64,000 nucleotides of DNA from positions 2,660,145-2,724,144 of the forward strand of contig CH003313.1 of the NCBI GenBank assembly GCA_000149265.1, in the 5' to 3' direction. Below the pieces are notes generated by a model that was given only the letters and a program-made list of their open reading frames with translations, ran no database searches and had not been told where the DNA came from. This DNA is from Ciona savignyi. Lineage: Eukaryota > Chordata > Ascidiacea > Phlebobranchia > Cionidae. Of this stretch, positions 11,301 through 22,700 are shown piece after piece (position 1 is the stretch's first letter; each line of letters begins with the position of its first letter). A program made the translations under genes and the position numbers.

Positions 11301-14300
11301 ATGAAAGCGTGTATTTAACTGGCGGATTACGTCAGATTTGTGCTCAAAGGGCCATTCATGTCCGCGATGACACCCTCGTGACGTAAGCGCTTTGTATATA
11401 CATTTTGATCCTGATAAGCCAACGAGGCTGTTGTTTTTGTAACAGAAAATCCGCTGCGTAAGACGTGTCACTCACTTTCGGTGCGTGGGCAACGATTATA
11501 TACGTTTTATGACCGAGTTTTCCGCAAAGAACAACCCTCTTTTACGGCTCATACCGCATAGTACACATATCACTAAACTCGATTTTATAAGCTATTTTAT
11601 AACGACGACTTTTATATGTGGGGTAAATTCCAAGCTCCATAAAAGTGTTTCATCTGAAGCCGCATATAAACTTATTGGACATGGCGCTGAAAGTAATTCG
11701 CCGGGGTGGGTGGCCAATTAAAACAGATGGGCAACGGGAGTTTAATGGTTCGTGAACTTGCTGCTCGATTTGTCTTCGTTAAGCCACAAACAGCTGGCTT
11801 TTGAACAAATAGCGCTTTATTGAGAGACTTAAACGTGTTAAAAGGACCCTAGGAGTGTATTCGGGGAACTGGATTGAATCTGTGTTTCGTCTGGCACAAC
11901 ATCGCTTGCCCTTATACCAACATAGCGCTGAGTGTCCGGATGATAAGATTCGTGACCACACGCACACGTTGTGTACTTGCGTGTAGGATTTCCCGTGGCT
12001 AGCCGTACCCCCTATCAATGCGGAAACAAAAACTCTCGAGATAACCTTAATCCTACCTCAAGAGGCTTCGGCATTTTCAGCGTCCTCAAATATAAACTTT
12101 AAACGTTTCTTGTTGTTACTAAGCCACCACCCTATGCCAATAATGATGAAGTGTTTAATATATTTTTACAACGAACATTCAATGAGAATTTTCTAGAAGT
12201 AAATCCCACGATAAAAAAACCATGGTTAGACGACAACTGAGAAAATGTAACCGAAATCTATAGACAATTTGCCTTAAATTTTAAAATCGATATACAGTAT
12301 TTGTTCTTTTTTTAAAAGCAAAAAAATAGAGAAATCGACACTGTCTTCATGACTATTATAAACCTTTATTACCGGGAATTTATGCTTAGTATTTTTGTTG
12401 CGGTCTCAGAAATTCTAATATTTCGGTGAATGGTCCCCACCATGCAATATCTGACATCTTGTCGAAGTAATATTGCGTTATCAGAAGCTACGGTGGGCGA
12501 TCGTCGCGGCCAATTGGAAGCGCTCAGCTGAGACAGCCGCGTTGAGGTTAATCGGTCCTGACCTTCGCGACGACCCACAACGAAACTCGTTCTGTTGATA
12601 ATTTTGTTGTTTTGTTGACATTCTCTTTTGCTGTTGTTTTTGTTGTTGTTTTGTTGACATCCCATTTGGCTGTTGTTTATTTGTTGTTGATATCACACTT
12701 GGTTGTTGTTTATTTGTTGTTTTGTTCATATGCTATTTAGCTGTAGAAAACAACAAATAAACATGGTTGCTCACAGTTCAACGGCAAAAGGAAATCTCAA
12801 GACTTGAAACAAAAAAACACTTACTGTAAATCAATTAATTACTCATTTTTAATCTTGATTTATTACAATTGCCTTTTTAACACGCCGATTTCCCTTTTTT
12901 CACGAATGCCGCTCGGATTAAACAATCAATTAAACATTTACAGCCCAGGACTGCGTCATGACGTATTGGAGCCACTGGAGTCACTGCACAGCGCGTTGCG
13001 GTTTGGGGACCCGCGAACGGCGGAGAGAAGTGCACATACCGCCATCTGGTGGTGGGAAAGAATGCGGGAAACGAATGCAAACCAAAGCATGTTACCATAA
13101 CAACGAAAGATGCTATAACAACGGTAATCAATTCCATTTCTTTCTGTATTTTTTGCAATACAGTAAACTGTAGATGTATAATCGTCGGAGTGTGATAGGA
13201 TATATATGTCCATCCCCGTGAACTGGAAAACCAAGGGGGTTAACACACGGGCAATCGTCAGATCACATCGCGCCCACCGTAAGGTTACGGAGCTATTGCA
13301 GTGTGTTGTGTATGATTCACACGTCCCTTTGGTTAAGTAGAACCTATCTTTCTACTGAGTTTAGGCAATGTTAAGTGCCTTTCCCAAGAACACAACCGAC
13401 TAGCTAGCAGCCAGTTTCGAATCAGTAACCCTTCCGGCTGTAAGGCGACGCACTAATTATTGGACAATGACAACATTAGGGGTAGGCCTAGTTTTTCCTT
13501 CTCTAAAGTCTTACACCCAAAAGTTTGAATGATGCAAATCATGACGATTATAAAGTGATTTTATTTACTTTTGTTGGACTGCAGGCTTATTATAAAATGC
13601 TGAAAATGCATCTGATTAAACACGCCTCAAATAACGTCACAGGATTATGAATCAGACACAAGACTAAGCGATTAGGGAAATCATATCGTTAAGCTTTTAT
13701 TTGAAGGTCAATATTTAACATTTCAGAAATCGCTCAAATTCTCCCTTCCTACCACAATCGTAAGCGAAACGTGCCTGACAAGTATGAACGACCGAGCGTC
13801 CTCAAACAAATCAAGAAGGACAGGTTCTGGAAAGCTTATTATTCTAGTGTAACTTAGTGCTCCGCAACCTTTTTTCACTCGAGGCACATTTAGAAACTTA
13901 CTAAAGTTGACGGCACATTGCAGTCAAATATGTACAATGGGAGGTCTTCTGACAAGCTATACACATTTGACATTATATTAGCGAAGTGTTGAATAGCCGT
14001 AAAATCAAATTTCCAAAAAACTAAAATCTTTTTTTTGTTAAAAATTATGTTTAAAACATATTTCCGGCAGCACACCTAGCATTGTCTTGCGGCACTTTGG
14101 TAAAAAAAACTATGTGTACCGCAGCATACCAGTTGCAGAGCACTGGTGTTACTTATACACTTTAAAATGCAAAAGCACCTGAAGCATTGTTTCTTCTTAT
14201 GTAGGGCTATCAAAATATGGTTTGTTTGTTTAAATAGGCCGTTCGCTTGTGAACAGAAAATGCTTAATGAAACAAATGGTTTTGATTTTATCACTGTAAT

Positions 14301-15765
14301 TGCTACGTGCCAGCTCGCAAATTCGTTGAGTAGTCCAAATAAACCCAGTCCTAACACAGAAGGCACAATACCATTTAACAATTTCATTTCCAAAAAAATT
14401 AAAATGTGGTCTTGATCTACAAAATGATAAAAAAGCCTAAAACGCTTGTAAATCCATCTTTGATATCGATATCTCTCTTAAAAACGCACGTTAATAGTAG
14501 ACTTAACCGGATTGGCTATCCGGATATCTGCGCCTGTGGCACCTAAAATTACAAGACTTTTGTAACTGTAGTATGGACGGCCAATATTGAATTTTGTTCT
14601 TTTTCCAGCTACTGCGTGCACTATCGAGTGTCGTCCATTGCCTGGTACTGTCGGTATGCATCGCCATACCACGTGTTGAAAGTAGGATCGTCAATATGCG
14701 TGGAATGCCACAATACAGCGATGAACGCAGAAGGAAAATGCGCCGGTAAGTTTGCGTGAAATACAGAAACACTAAGATGGGAAAGAGGGAAGGAGCGAAA
14801 CTGCACACTGAAACTATGGAAACTAATTCTAACCCTGTCCTAAACACTAATTATAACCCCAGAACTAACTTAACATCAACGCCAACTTTAAAAAATAACT
14901 AATACCCTAATCTTTAGTTTAGTAAGCAGTTTCCCTATTTCCCTACTTTTAGTCTTCCCCTTAAAATAAACATCTAGTCAGACAGATTACTCCGTTGAGT
15001 TAGTGCGCCTTTCAGCCGAAGGTTTTTGGTTCGAAACTGGTCGCTAGCTAGTCGGTTGTGTCCTTGAGCAAGACACTTAACAGACATTGCCTGCCTGAAC
15101 CCAGCAGATTAATTGGTTCAAATTAAAGGAACGTGTGAATCATACACAACACACTGCAATTGCTTGAAACACACAACTGTTTTGTAAATTCATTAAAATA
15201 CATACTTTTATGCCCATAACATTTATAACGTGATCTGCTAAACATTCACATTTTTTTGGTAACGATAAAAGGAGAGAAACTACTAAAACTATGGAAACAA
15301 ATTGTAAATCTAAACACTATTGTTAACCCCAGGCCAAACTCTAAATTTTACTCCATCTTCTTTTTTTTTAATATATTTTAACCGAGCCAAGTTATCGAGC
15401 CCAGTATCGTTACTAGGTTTTTTTTTTTTTTTTTTATTTTTTTTTTTTTTATTTATTTATTTTTTAACCGAGCCAAGTTTCGAACCCATGATGGACTCGT
15501 CACTTAAACCGTTTTTATATAGTGGACGATATATGTATCGGTCGCGTTAACCATTCGGCCACACGATCGTAAATTTTAACTTCATCACTGGTACGAACAA
15601 AATGTCACCGTCTTCTGCCCTCTACCAGGTTCCTACACTGGAATGAGAAGTCGCTGGAGGTCGCTACTGGGTCGACCGTGCCATGGCTCGTGGGAGAGCA
15701 AGGGAGAGAAATTAGAAAATTGCCGATGTGGCGAAAATCCGGGAAAAGACTTCATTTTCGTGTGA
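5387..15765 (+). CDS. SBSPON: Secreted somatomedin B / thrombospondin type 1 protein (SBSPON-like)
   Basis: Exons: 5387-5621, 12944-13123, 13727 to about 13846, 14609-14745 and 15629-15765. Exon 1 gives a signal peptide (MLFRTYTL... ending near AYA) and a somatomedin B domain with the dense cysteine pattern GCADIGRCC ... CYCDDFC ... GDCCSDYESYC. Exon 2 joins in phase 1 and encodes a TSP1 repeat (YWSHWSHCTARCGLGTRERRR). Exons 4 and 5 encode the family's C-terminal domain: YCVHYR ... ICVEC and CHGSWESKGEKLENCRC, ending DFIFV-stop, close to the FIFI end I recall for human SBSPON. The family is secreted and extracellular-matrix associated; its molecular function is poorly known. The exon 3 to exon 4 junction is unresolved. 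Exon 4 needs two carried bases, but the GT sites at the end of exon 3 (after 13846 or 13848) give phase 1 or 0; only a weaker GT after 13823 gives phase 2. Exons 1, 2, 4 and 5 are secure. Confidence 0.9.
7297..7420 (+). mobile_element. SINE-2
   Basis: The head is TACGGCCGTGTGGCCAAATG then GCTAACGCGACCGATACATA, with a B-box-like CGAAACTTGG and an A-rich end. It resembles a leucine/serine-type tRNA 5' half. Confidence 0.7.
8070..8245. repeat. Imperfect tandem duplication, ~90 bp
   Basis: Both halves begin GAAGACAAACTTGGAATAAA and contain ATTGCCAAA.TGT.GAATCA. The copies are separated by nothing more than the junction near 8160. Confidence 0.75.
8355..8480. mobile_element. MITE (GGAGGGAAAG family), right half
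   Basis: It begins inside the core (TAACATGGGGTTGGAGTTAG) and ends AGTGAGCAGTTTCCTTCTTT. The left terminal repeat is absent. Confidence 0.65.
10545..10735. mobile_element. MITE (GGAGGGAAAG family), full length
   Basis: The ends ACTAAAATGAGGGAAGGAGG and CCCTCTTTCCCTCCTTTTA flank a core with ACCCTA words (reverse orientation of the 560 copy). Confidence 0.75.
12597..12770. repeat. TTGTTG-rich degenerate minisatellite
   Basis: Repeated blocks of TTGTTGTTTTGTTGACAT-like sequence alternate with TATTTGTTGTTGATATC-like blocks. In reverse this reads as a Gln/Asn-rich open frame (about 12369-12729), which is a by-product of the repeat and not a gene. It ends about 170 bases before the TSP1 exon of the SBSPON-like gene. 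Confidence 0.7.
13194..13472 (-). mobile_element. SINE-1, near full length, in SBSPON intron 2
   Basis: It runs from GATAGGATATATATGTCC through GGGTTAACACACGGGC and CTAGCAGCCAGTTTCGAATC to GGCGACGCACTAA. The complement of the tRNA-like head closes the element. Confidence 0.85.
13855..14145. mobile_element. hAT-like non-autonomous element at the end of SBSPON exon 3
   Basis: The ends are inverted repeats: left AGTGCTCCGCAACC, and right end reversed AGTGCTCTGCAACT. The flanks GTGTAACT (13847-13854) and GTGTTACT (14146-14153) look like an 8-bp target duplication with one mismatch, the length typical of hAT transposons. There is no transposase frame inside. The left duplication overlaps the 3' edge of exon 3, and the first element bases create an in-frame TAG. 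Confidence 0.75.
14772..14960. mobile_element. MITE (GGAGGGAAAG family), in SBSPON intron 4
   Basis: The left end GGGAAAGAGGGAAGGAGCG and the right end GCAGTTTCCCTATTTCCCTA surround an ACCCTGTCC/ACCCTAATC core. Confidence 0.75.
14978..15166 (+). mobile_element. SINE-1, in SBSPON intron 4
   Basis: Head GAGTTAGTGCGCCTTTCAGC, B box TGGTTCGAAACTGG, then AGTCGGTTGTGTCCTTGAGC; it ends after CACACTGCAATTGC. Confidence 0.8.
15459..15572 (-). mobile_element. SINE-2, with poly-T tracts
   Basis: AACCGAGCCAAGTTTCGAAC to GCGTTAACCATTCGGCCACA. A second, short piece (AACCGAGCCAAGTTATCGAG) lies just upstream, separated by long T runs (15419-15458). Confidence 0.75.
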
Positions 15766-16112
15766 AAATCAAACAAAAGTGCGGAAACTAAACTTGAAAA
15801 CTCGTTCGCTCTTGCACGCAAATTTGCCGGTTTGGACATTGACGTAGCGAAACTACAGCATAATTAGAAGTTATACACCTCAATTTTGTAACATTGAGTA
15901 TTTATATCGGCGTGTTTGAGTTCATGTTCGGCCATTTCGACTGTGAATTCTCGGCCGAAATGGAATATTTGAGTCGAACCTCGATTCACCATTATTTGCG
16001 TTTTTATTCGACGAAATCATACTGTTGGAAACAGACGGGTTTGAGTTATGGCTTCTCATATTCCATTGGAAAGATATCGATATTTTGTTCTTGGCTTGAA
16101 TTTTCCACCACC

Positions 16113-16375
16113 GATGGCGCGTATACACAGGTTGATGTTGGTAAATATGGAAGGGGGTGTTTTTGCACGCGTTAAATCTCTACTGATGGCGCGTATACAA
16201 AGGTTAATCTTGGTAAATATGGAAGGGGGTGTTTTTTTGCACGCGTTAAATCCCTACTGATGGCGCGTATACACAGGTTAATCTTGGTAAATATGAAAGG
16301 GGGTGTTTTTTGCACGCGTTGAATCCCTACCGATGGCGCGTATACACGGTATATTGTTGGTAAATATGAAAAACG
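16113..16375. repeat. Tandem repeat, about 3.5 copies of a 72-74 bp unit
   Basis: Unit starts fall at 16113, 16185, 16259 and 16332, each beginning GATGGCGCGTATACA and continuing through GGTAAATATGGAAGGGGGTG and GCACGCGTTAAAT. The copies differ by a few substitutions and by the length of a T run; the last copy decays after about 40 bases. Confidence 0.9.
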
Positions 16376-17399
16376 ATATTTTTAATTCTCACCATTACCA
16401 CTTGCTAAAGATTTCCCTTGAATAAATTCACATGAATATCCCACCACTAAATTAATCTATTGTGTGATCATTATCGGCCACTCTACCTCTTTCTTCGCAA
16501 GATTTTGCGGTTTTTGTCAACTCGGTTCCGGTATTTGTTGTACGATTCAGCCAACTGACTTTAATCTTGGCTCTGTATTTGCTTTTTTCGTATTTTCTCT
16601 TTTTCTTATCACTTTAGAGAATTCACAATTTGCTGTCGTTGTGTGAAACCGCTAGATGGCGTGCTACACCCACCACTTGTTATGCTTACTATTTCGTATT
16701 CAGCATAATCTCTTTGTCCAAACCTGCTTCCTGCTTTGAATTTGTGCAAAATCACTCGTTTCTAGATTCCATTATATTTTTGAAAATCATGCTAATTCTT
16801 ACAAATCAATGTTTAAAATTATCATTCGTCGCTTGATTTGCGCCGCCATAATCTGATCAAGTATAATATGTAAGAATCGTATTCATGCACTACATCGCGG
16901 ATTATTAAATTAGCAAAGAGTCGGTTTCTATGTTTTGTAGATTTCGTCGAAGAGATCAACTAAAAAGTTGTCCACGATCCCGTCACTAGGGACGATAGAG
17001 AGCATTCCGTAAATGGCGGACGTCCCAGCTTTCTTATCAGATCCGTGTTCCTTAGAAAATATATTTTGAAATTAAATGATTGGAGTTACATTACATTATC
17101 GGCATTTCAGTGTGTTAAACAAACTTAAAACTCGTGATAATTAAGTTAGTTATATATATTGAATACAGTATAAAACATTAGAATTGGATTACATTATCGG
17201 CATAAAGAATTATATGTTAAACACTGAAAATTCAGTTTATATATTAAAAACGGTATATGACTATAGGGAATAACGACTCTACATAATCAGCAGTGCACAG
17301 GATTATTTAGATACTATGTGCATCCTGTGCAGGGATCGGACCGACCCGACAATTATTAGTACGAATGACACAGAATGGTAGGCAAAATTGGTTTCACTA

Positions 17400-17745
17400 A
17401 TCTGCGGTTCACCGGGGCAGAATGAGCGGGGCAACACACTATTCTACGGGACAGGGCAAAGAGGGGTGGAGGGGTATTTTCGTCACTAACTTAAGTGGTA
17501 CGGGGTAAGAGTATATCATGAACGGGACGTGTTATATCATAATTTAACCCGCCCCGTTTATGTTGGTGACGAAAATATTTCTTCCCGTTCATGATATATC
17601 ACGTCCCGCTTGTGTTATAACCCGTCCCGCTCAAGTTAATTATGAAATAACCCGTCCCCGCTCATATTGGTGACAAAAATAGTTCGTCCCGCTAGTGATA
17701 TAATGCGTTGTCCCGCCCCGGTCCTCACCTTGTCCCGTAGATTAG
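17400..17745. repeat. GTCCCG-rich segment with inverted repeat structure
   Basis: The left part reads GACGGGG/ACGGGGTA-type sequence with ATATCATGAACGGGACGTG, and the right part carries the complement (CGTTCATGATATATCACGTC). The phrase CCCGTCCCGCT recurs several times. The arms could fold into a long imperfect hairpin, suggesting a MITE with subterminal repeats. No coding content is seen. Confidence 0.6.
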
Positions 17746-17787
17746 TAAACCCCTGCAAAATATAGTACGTCACAAGACACAAACAGT

Positions 17788-17900
17788 CGTGTGGCAGAAT
17801 GGTTAACGCAACCGATTCATACATCGATTTCTGTATACAAACTGTCTCAGTGACGAGCTCATTACGGGTTCGAAACTCAGCCCGCTAAAAAAAGCGAAAA
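17788..17900 (+). mobile_element. SINE-2
   Basis: GTCGTGTGGCAGAATGGTTA through GACGAGCTCATTACGGGTTC, ending in an A-rich stretch. Confidence 0.8.
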
Positions 17901-19429
17901 AATGCAAGAGAACTACCCACCTTAACGTGTTGAACGGATTCCCTGAGATCGACGATCCATTGATCTGAGCTTTTAATGTGGTTGGGTAGGATTGAACAGT
18001 GGATGGAGTCTGGGCCTCGTTGGGCTTCCAACTTCCAACCTAAATGAATGGCACGATGTGAGCTTTATCAGCACCAAAATCAGCGACAGTCTAGCTACAG
18101 TACACTTTTATTGTATACAGTTGTCGTTTTTTAACGTTATCATATTTTAACACGAGCAAAATAATTGATTTATGGAAAGGAGAACGAATTTAGAACTGGT
18201 GGTGGAAGAATGATTTTTTGCAAATTCACACCTTATTCTCATTGTTTTGTACCATGCTCGTAAAAAAATATCGATAATCGTCACAAAACCGCGTGTTTGC
18301 AGTCGGTTTTCTTATCGAAGAGTGCTTTCTTAGATTTACCACATTAAACAGTGCTTCTTAATTTCGATATGTTTTAAACAAAACGTTACAACGCGTAAAT
18401 GCAATGTCAGAAGGCATAAGAAATCGACACCACTTTACATCATTTCCGTTCATACCGTTTTGAAATAAACATGTTGACAAGAGACGTGTTGGGCAATGCT
18501 TTTCTTCGAATATTCTTTACTTTCAAGTAAGTCTAGAAGAGGGTTATTTCCAAGTCCCATAAGTTGTATGGAAACTGTTAGGAGTGTGCGCATGGATATT
18601 TAAATGTTAAAAATGTAGTACAGATGGATGGACATGTAAAGATTTTGCGGTAAAATTTGCCTATTTGTGTTAATCTTTAATAGGTCATTTGCAAAAATTC
18701 ATACAGTTAGCCTATACTCAGAAAAACTTGTTATAAAAGTGCGGGGTTCTGTAATTCTAGCCCCGATGCTGCTGTGTATGATAAACGATGAGGCAGTTAA
18801 TTAGAAAGCGGATGTGGCATGACTACTTAGACAATAGTGCCCACCAAACAATTAATTAATGGGCGAATTCGTTTATTGCTTCAGTGGAAAATAACCGAGT
18901 TTATCCGCAGTTGCCATGTAGGAAGTCGCTTTATATCCTGTGAGCCGTGGAAAGTTGCATCCAAAATGGAAGTTGTCAGAATATTTGTCGTCTCTATTAT
19001 CGTGTGTTACTTCAATGCTTGTTAAATTTAAGAATAAAATCGAGCAAATGAGATGCAAAGATGTCTGTATGTTTGAAGGCTTTTAGTGTTTTTTCGACTT
19101 TGTCTGTGTTTTTCGAGTTGTTCATCCCTAATTTGTAATTATTACGTGTTATAAGCATTGTTTGTTTAGTTTGTATTGTGTTCCGTTTAAATCAGGCATA
19201 TTTAAGCGACAAAAAATATAATAATAGAACTGAGTTAACCGAAAGGCAGGATTGAGACGGATAAACTGTTATGTAGCATGATTGTATAAACACATGTCGC
19301 CAGTGCCTGAATGAAGGTCATATCTGGAATATATTAATAAAGGCTGTTTTTCGGAGAAACGAAGGAGTGCTTGCTACCCAATTAAGCACAGGAAGTAGAT
19401 GCATATTTGTCTATTAGTTACTTGAATAA

Positions 19430-19615
19430 GGGGAAAACTAAAAGGAGGAAAAGAGGGAAGGGACACCAAAATGAAGACGAGGGCATTATAGTTAGTTTAA
19501 ACATGGGGTTAAAGTTAGGGTTAGATCTGTGTTAAAATTAGTGTTTGGAAAAGGGTTAAAATTATTTTCCATAGTTTTAGGGAGCAATTTCCCTCCTTCT
19601 CTCCTTTGAGTATTG
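19430..19615. mobile_element. MITE (GGAGGGAAAG family), just upstream of receptor A
   Basis: GGGGAAAACTAAAAGGAGGA at the left, and AATTTCCCTCCTTCTCTCC at the right, with GGGTTAGATCTGTG and GGGTTAAAATT in the core. It ends about 105 bases before the receptor A start codon, so it could affect the promoter. Confidence 0.75.
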
Positions 19616-19719
19616 CGCTTGAATAGCGTACGCAGTTAACGTTGTTAGGCGAGTTGTTGGATAAGTGACCATCAATTAGACAATTAAACCCACTGACTTT
19701 GATATTTATTAGTGTAAAC

Positions 19720-22700
19720 ATGTGGAAAGTTACGCTCAGTGTGTTGTGCTACGTAGTAAGCTGTGTTTCCAGCAACACAAATGGATGGACCGGCCTTCCA
19801 AGGTTGGACAGTAAGTCTAACAACGCTTCTAACGGAGATGCATTAAACCAAGGTAAGTTGCTAAATACTTGGGTAAATCACCTTTCTGTGGCGATATATA
19901 TGTTATAAAGAAGAAAATTTTAAGAATTTGTTGTGTTTTTTTATAAATGTTTATAAACTGCACTAAATTAGTATCTAAAATATTAATACAACTTAAACAA
20001 TTTCTTGATATAACAGTTAAATTTCAGATTTATAATTAAATGAATTTCTAGATATCACAGTTAAATAATGCGTAACCGTAAAACTCTGGGTTCCGCTGGG
20101 TTGGACTAAATTGGCGATGTGATAAAATTACATCGACCCCATAACACAGCTGGTATCTGATATTTTTTTCAGGGAATAGAAATTTGCGCATTGAGTCTGT
20201 AATGCTGCGACACACAGCGACATGGGATCGATTCCCGGGTGAAACCAGTTTTACAGTGAAGTTCAAGGTCACCACAGAGTAAGTCGCCACGAATGATATT
20301 TATCCCAGAATAATTCTGACAAAGTTTAATTTTCAAAGTTCTTCTTGGTTCGCATCGCTGTCGTGCGGTGTAACTCATCAGACCAGATGTGACGTAAGCA
20401 TGGACTTACGAAATGCAATGCTGACGTATTACGTCACCGTTGTTAGTGACGTCAGACCTCAAATCTCCGACGTCATCACATTTCGCCCAGAACTTGACAG
20501 TAAGTAGGAAAGGATATTCAGGTTTATCCTCGTGAATGGGAAAACTAGGGGGTTACCACGCGGGAAAAACGTAGCGCCAAATGTCGGGTTACCGGAGCTA
20601 TTGTAGTGTGTTGTGTATGATTAAGATGTTCCTTCAATTTAGTAGGTGTAAGGAATAGCCTAATATCAGGTAGTGTTAATATTTATATTTGTTAGCAGAG
20701 TTTGGTTTTGATACTGTGTTGGTCTCTTCATAAAGTCCGTTTTTTTATATGCAATTATGTATATGTATCGGTCGCGATAACCAATCGGCCACACGACCGT
20801 ACGTTAATATCCATATTGTTGGGGAGATTTGCTGATATTAACTTATCCATGATGACGGTAAAATGTTACTTTCAGCCACGTTATTACCACCCATGTTTAC
20901 CGCATTTCGACATAAAGAAGTGATTTTCATTCGCCCAGCTGTTCCCATGAACCTAGGAACTGGTGACTTGATAATTGACCAACTGACCACTTTGAAATAT
21001 CAGGTTAGTTTTGAAAGAACGAAATTATCCAAACCTATTTATTGGCGCATAAATGTATGCTTTTTAACTTTTTGTGTTTGGTATTATATAATTTCACCAA
21101 TTAAAGTTTTTTTTCGGGCTAGATTTCGAACCTGTGATGGGCGCATCGCCGAAACCGTATTTTATATTGAAATCTGTATATGTATCGGTCGCTTTAACCA
21201 TTCGCCCATATGACCGTACTCACCAAAACCTTTAGTGAGTGGTTACCTGACTTGCAAATTAAATAATTTTAATGGCTTTTAACAGGTGCATTACTGGACG
21301 ACCACAGAGCCCAAGTTAACTTCCAATATGAGTGTGCTCATTCATGATACTCAAATTGCATCGCCGGTAATTATGAAATTTGTACCTTCAGTGTTAATAG
21401 ATCATTGCAATCTGCGTATTTCGATACAATTAAACGTTGGTCAACACTGTTTTGCGCCATAATTCCTAAATTACGTGCAGTTTGAAATATTTAAGACATG
21501 AATAAATGTTTTCGTGTCACCATAGTTTACGAAACATCTAACACTGATACGTAATTTCTTTATTTAAACCAAATAGGATGTTTATTAGCTAATTGGCCAA
21601 TACATATTCCTTTTAAAAGTGTGACTCCATACACGGGCAGGAAGTAATAGAACCTATTTCCGCTAGGAATGCGTAAATGAGCTTTATGTGGTAACTATTT
21701 TGTACAGGCACATAGCACTCATCTAGGCTAAATTGTGAGTCTACTAAAACACAGCCGAATAGCTTTATGTACATACCCAGTGATAGAAATGAATCACAAC
21801 AGCAAATATTTCAATTATACTGAAAGAAACTTCACCATTATTTCAATGCGCGTGCGTTATATTCGTTAACACTAAATTTTAAACACCAATGTAGGTAGGT
21901 ATATGTTAACTAAAATACCGCATTTTCGCTTCGAATATAAGGTATATTCGTTTTATTTTTTGTTCTTTGAAATGTACTGCTATCTAGTAACAATCGTTTT
22001 TGACCAAATAGGATTTTAAATTAAATGTCTCCTTTGACGCAAATTTAAATGTTACATATATATGGCTAATATACGACTTGAGTTTAAATGTCTAATATAA
22101 CGTAAATTTAAATGACACTGAAAATATTTACATTTCAACAGCCACTGGACCCTCTGCGTGAATTCTGCTTCCACATACGTTTATACGAGCCGGAGTACGC
22201 GACGATCAATGCCACAGCGGGTTCTAGTGCTTGGAGCAATGTCACATGCTTTAAAGGCCAGCACTCGCCGAGGTTGATGAAACTCCACAACAAAGTAGCA
22301 ATATACGGCGTAGCTGCTTCGCTTGGATGTATACTTGTCGTGTTCGTGCTCGTATACGGGAGTTACAGGGCTCGGAAGACATACAGGAGTATGCATAAAG
22401 TGGGGGAAGTCCCGAATAATTTGGTAAGTTTTTCACTCAGCCCGTATGGTACAAAACATAATTTAGTCCACTGCTTCTCAAATTATTAAGTTCATGAACC
22501 CCTTTCAAATTATTAAAATTTTCTGCGAACCTTCTTTTAATCTAACATTAGCCCGTATTAGACGAAACGTAGTTTAGTGGAGGGCTTCCCAGTCTTTTAA
22601 GCTTGAGAACCCTTTTGGTTTATTAAAATTTTCCGTGACCGATCTTCCTGTTTAAATTCTAAACAGATAGAAATATATACAAAATATATATACTAGTTTG

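Larger units (their letters stand above)
5622..12943 (+). other. 7.3 kb first intron of the SBSPON-like gene
   Basis: The donor is AGAG|GTAAGG and the acceptor ATTTACAG. No convincing nested gene is visible; short open frames at 10147-10458 and 11220-11721 show no recognisable motif. It holds a SINE-2 copy near 7297-7420, an imperfect tandem duplication at about 8070-8245, MITE copies near 8355-8480 and 10545-10735, an AT dinucleotide run near 9884-9902 and a TTG-rich minisatellite near 12597-12725. A perfect CRE-type octamer TGACGTCA occurs near 8711. An intron this long is unusual beside the short introns elsewhere in the window, so it may hold regulatory DNA; that is inference. Confidence 0.6.
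15766..19719. other. Intergenic region between the SBSPON-like gene and receptor A
   Basis: I find no supported gene. Contents: a ~73-bp tandem repeat at 16113-16375, a related-looking pair of segments near 17085 and 17190 sharing ATTACATTATCGGCAT, a GTCCCG-rich segment with inverted symmetry at about 17400-17740, a SINE-2 at about 17788-17900 and a MITE at about 19430-19615. A short open frame at 15894-16260 overlaps the tandem repeat and is not called. Confidence 0.6.

Noticed and set aside
12369-12729. Gln/Asn-rich minus-strand frames resembling a low-complexity protein
   Set aside because: They arise from the TTGTTG repeat and overlap an intron of the SBSPON-like gene.
13849-13857. TAG after exon 3 as the true end of the SBSPON-like protein
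   Set aside because: Exons 4 and 5 encode the conserved C-terminal domain of the same family and end in the family's typical FIFV-type terminus, so the gene continues.
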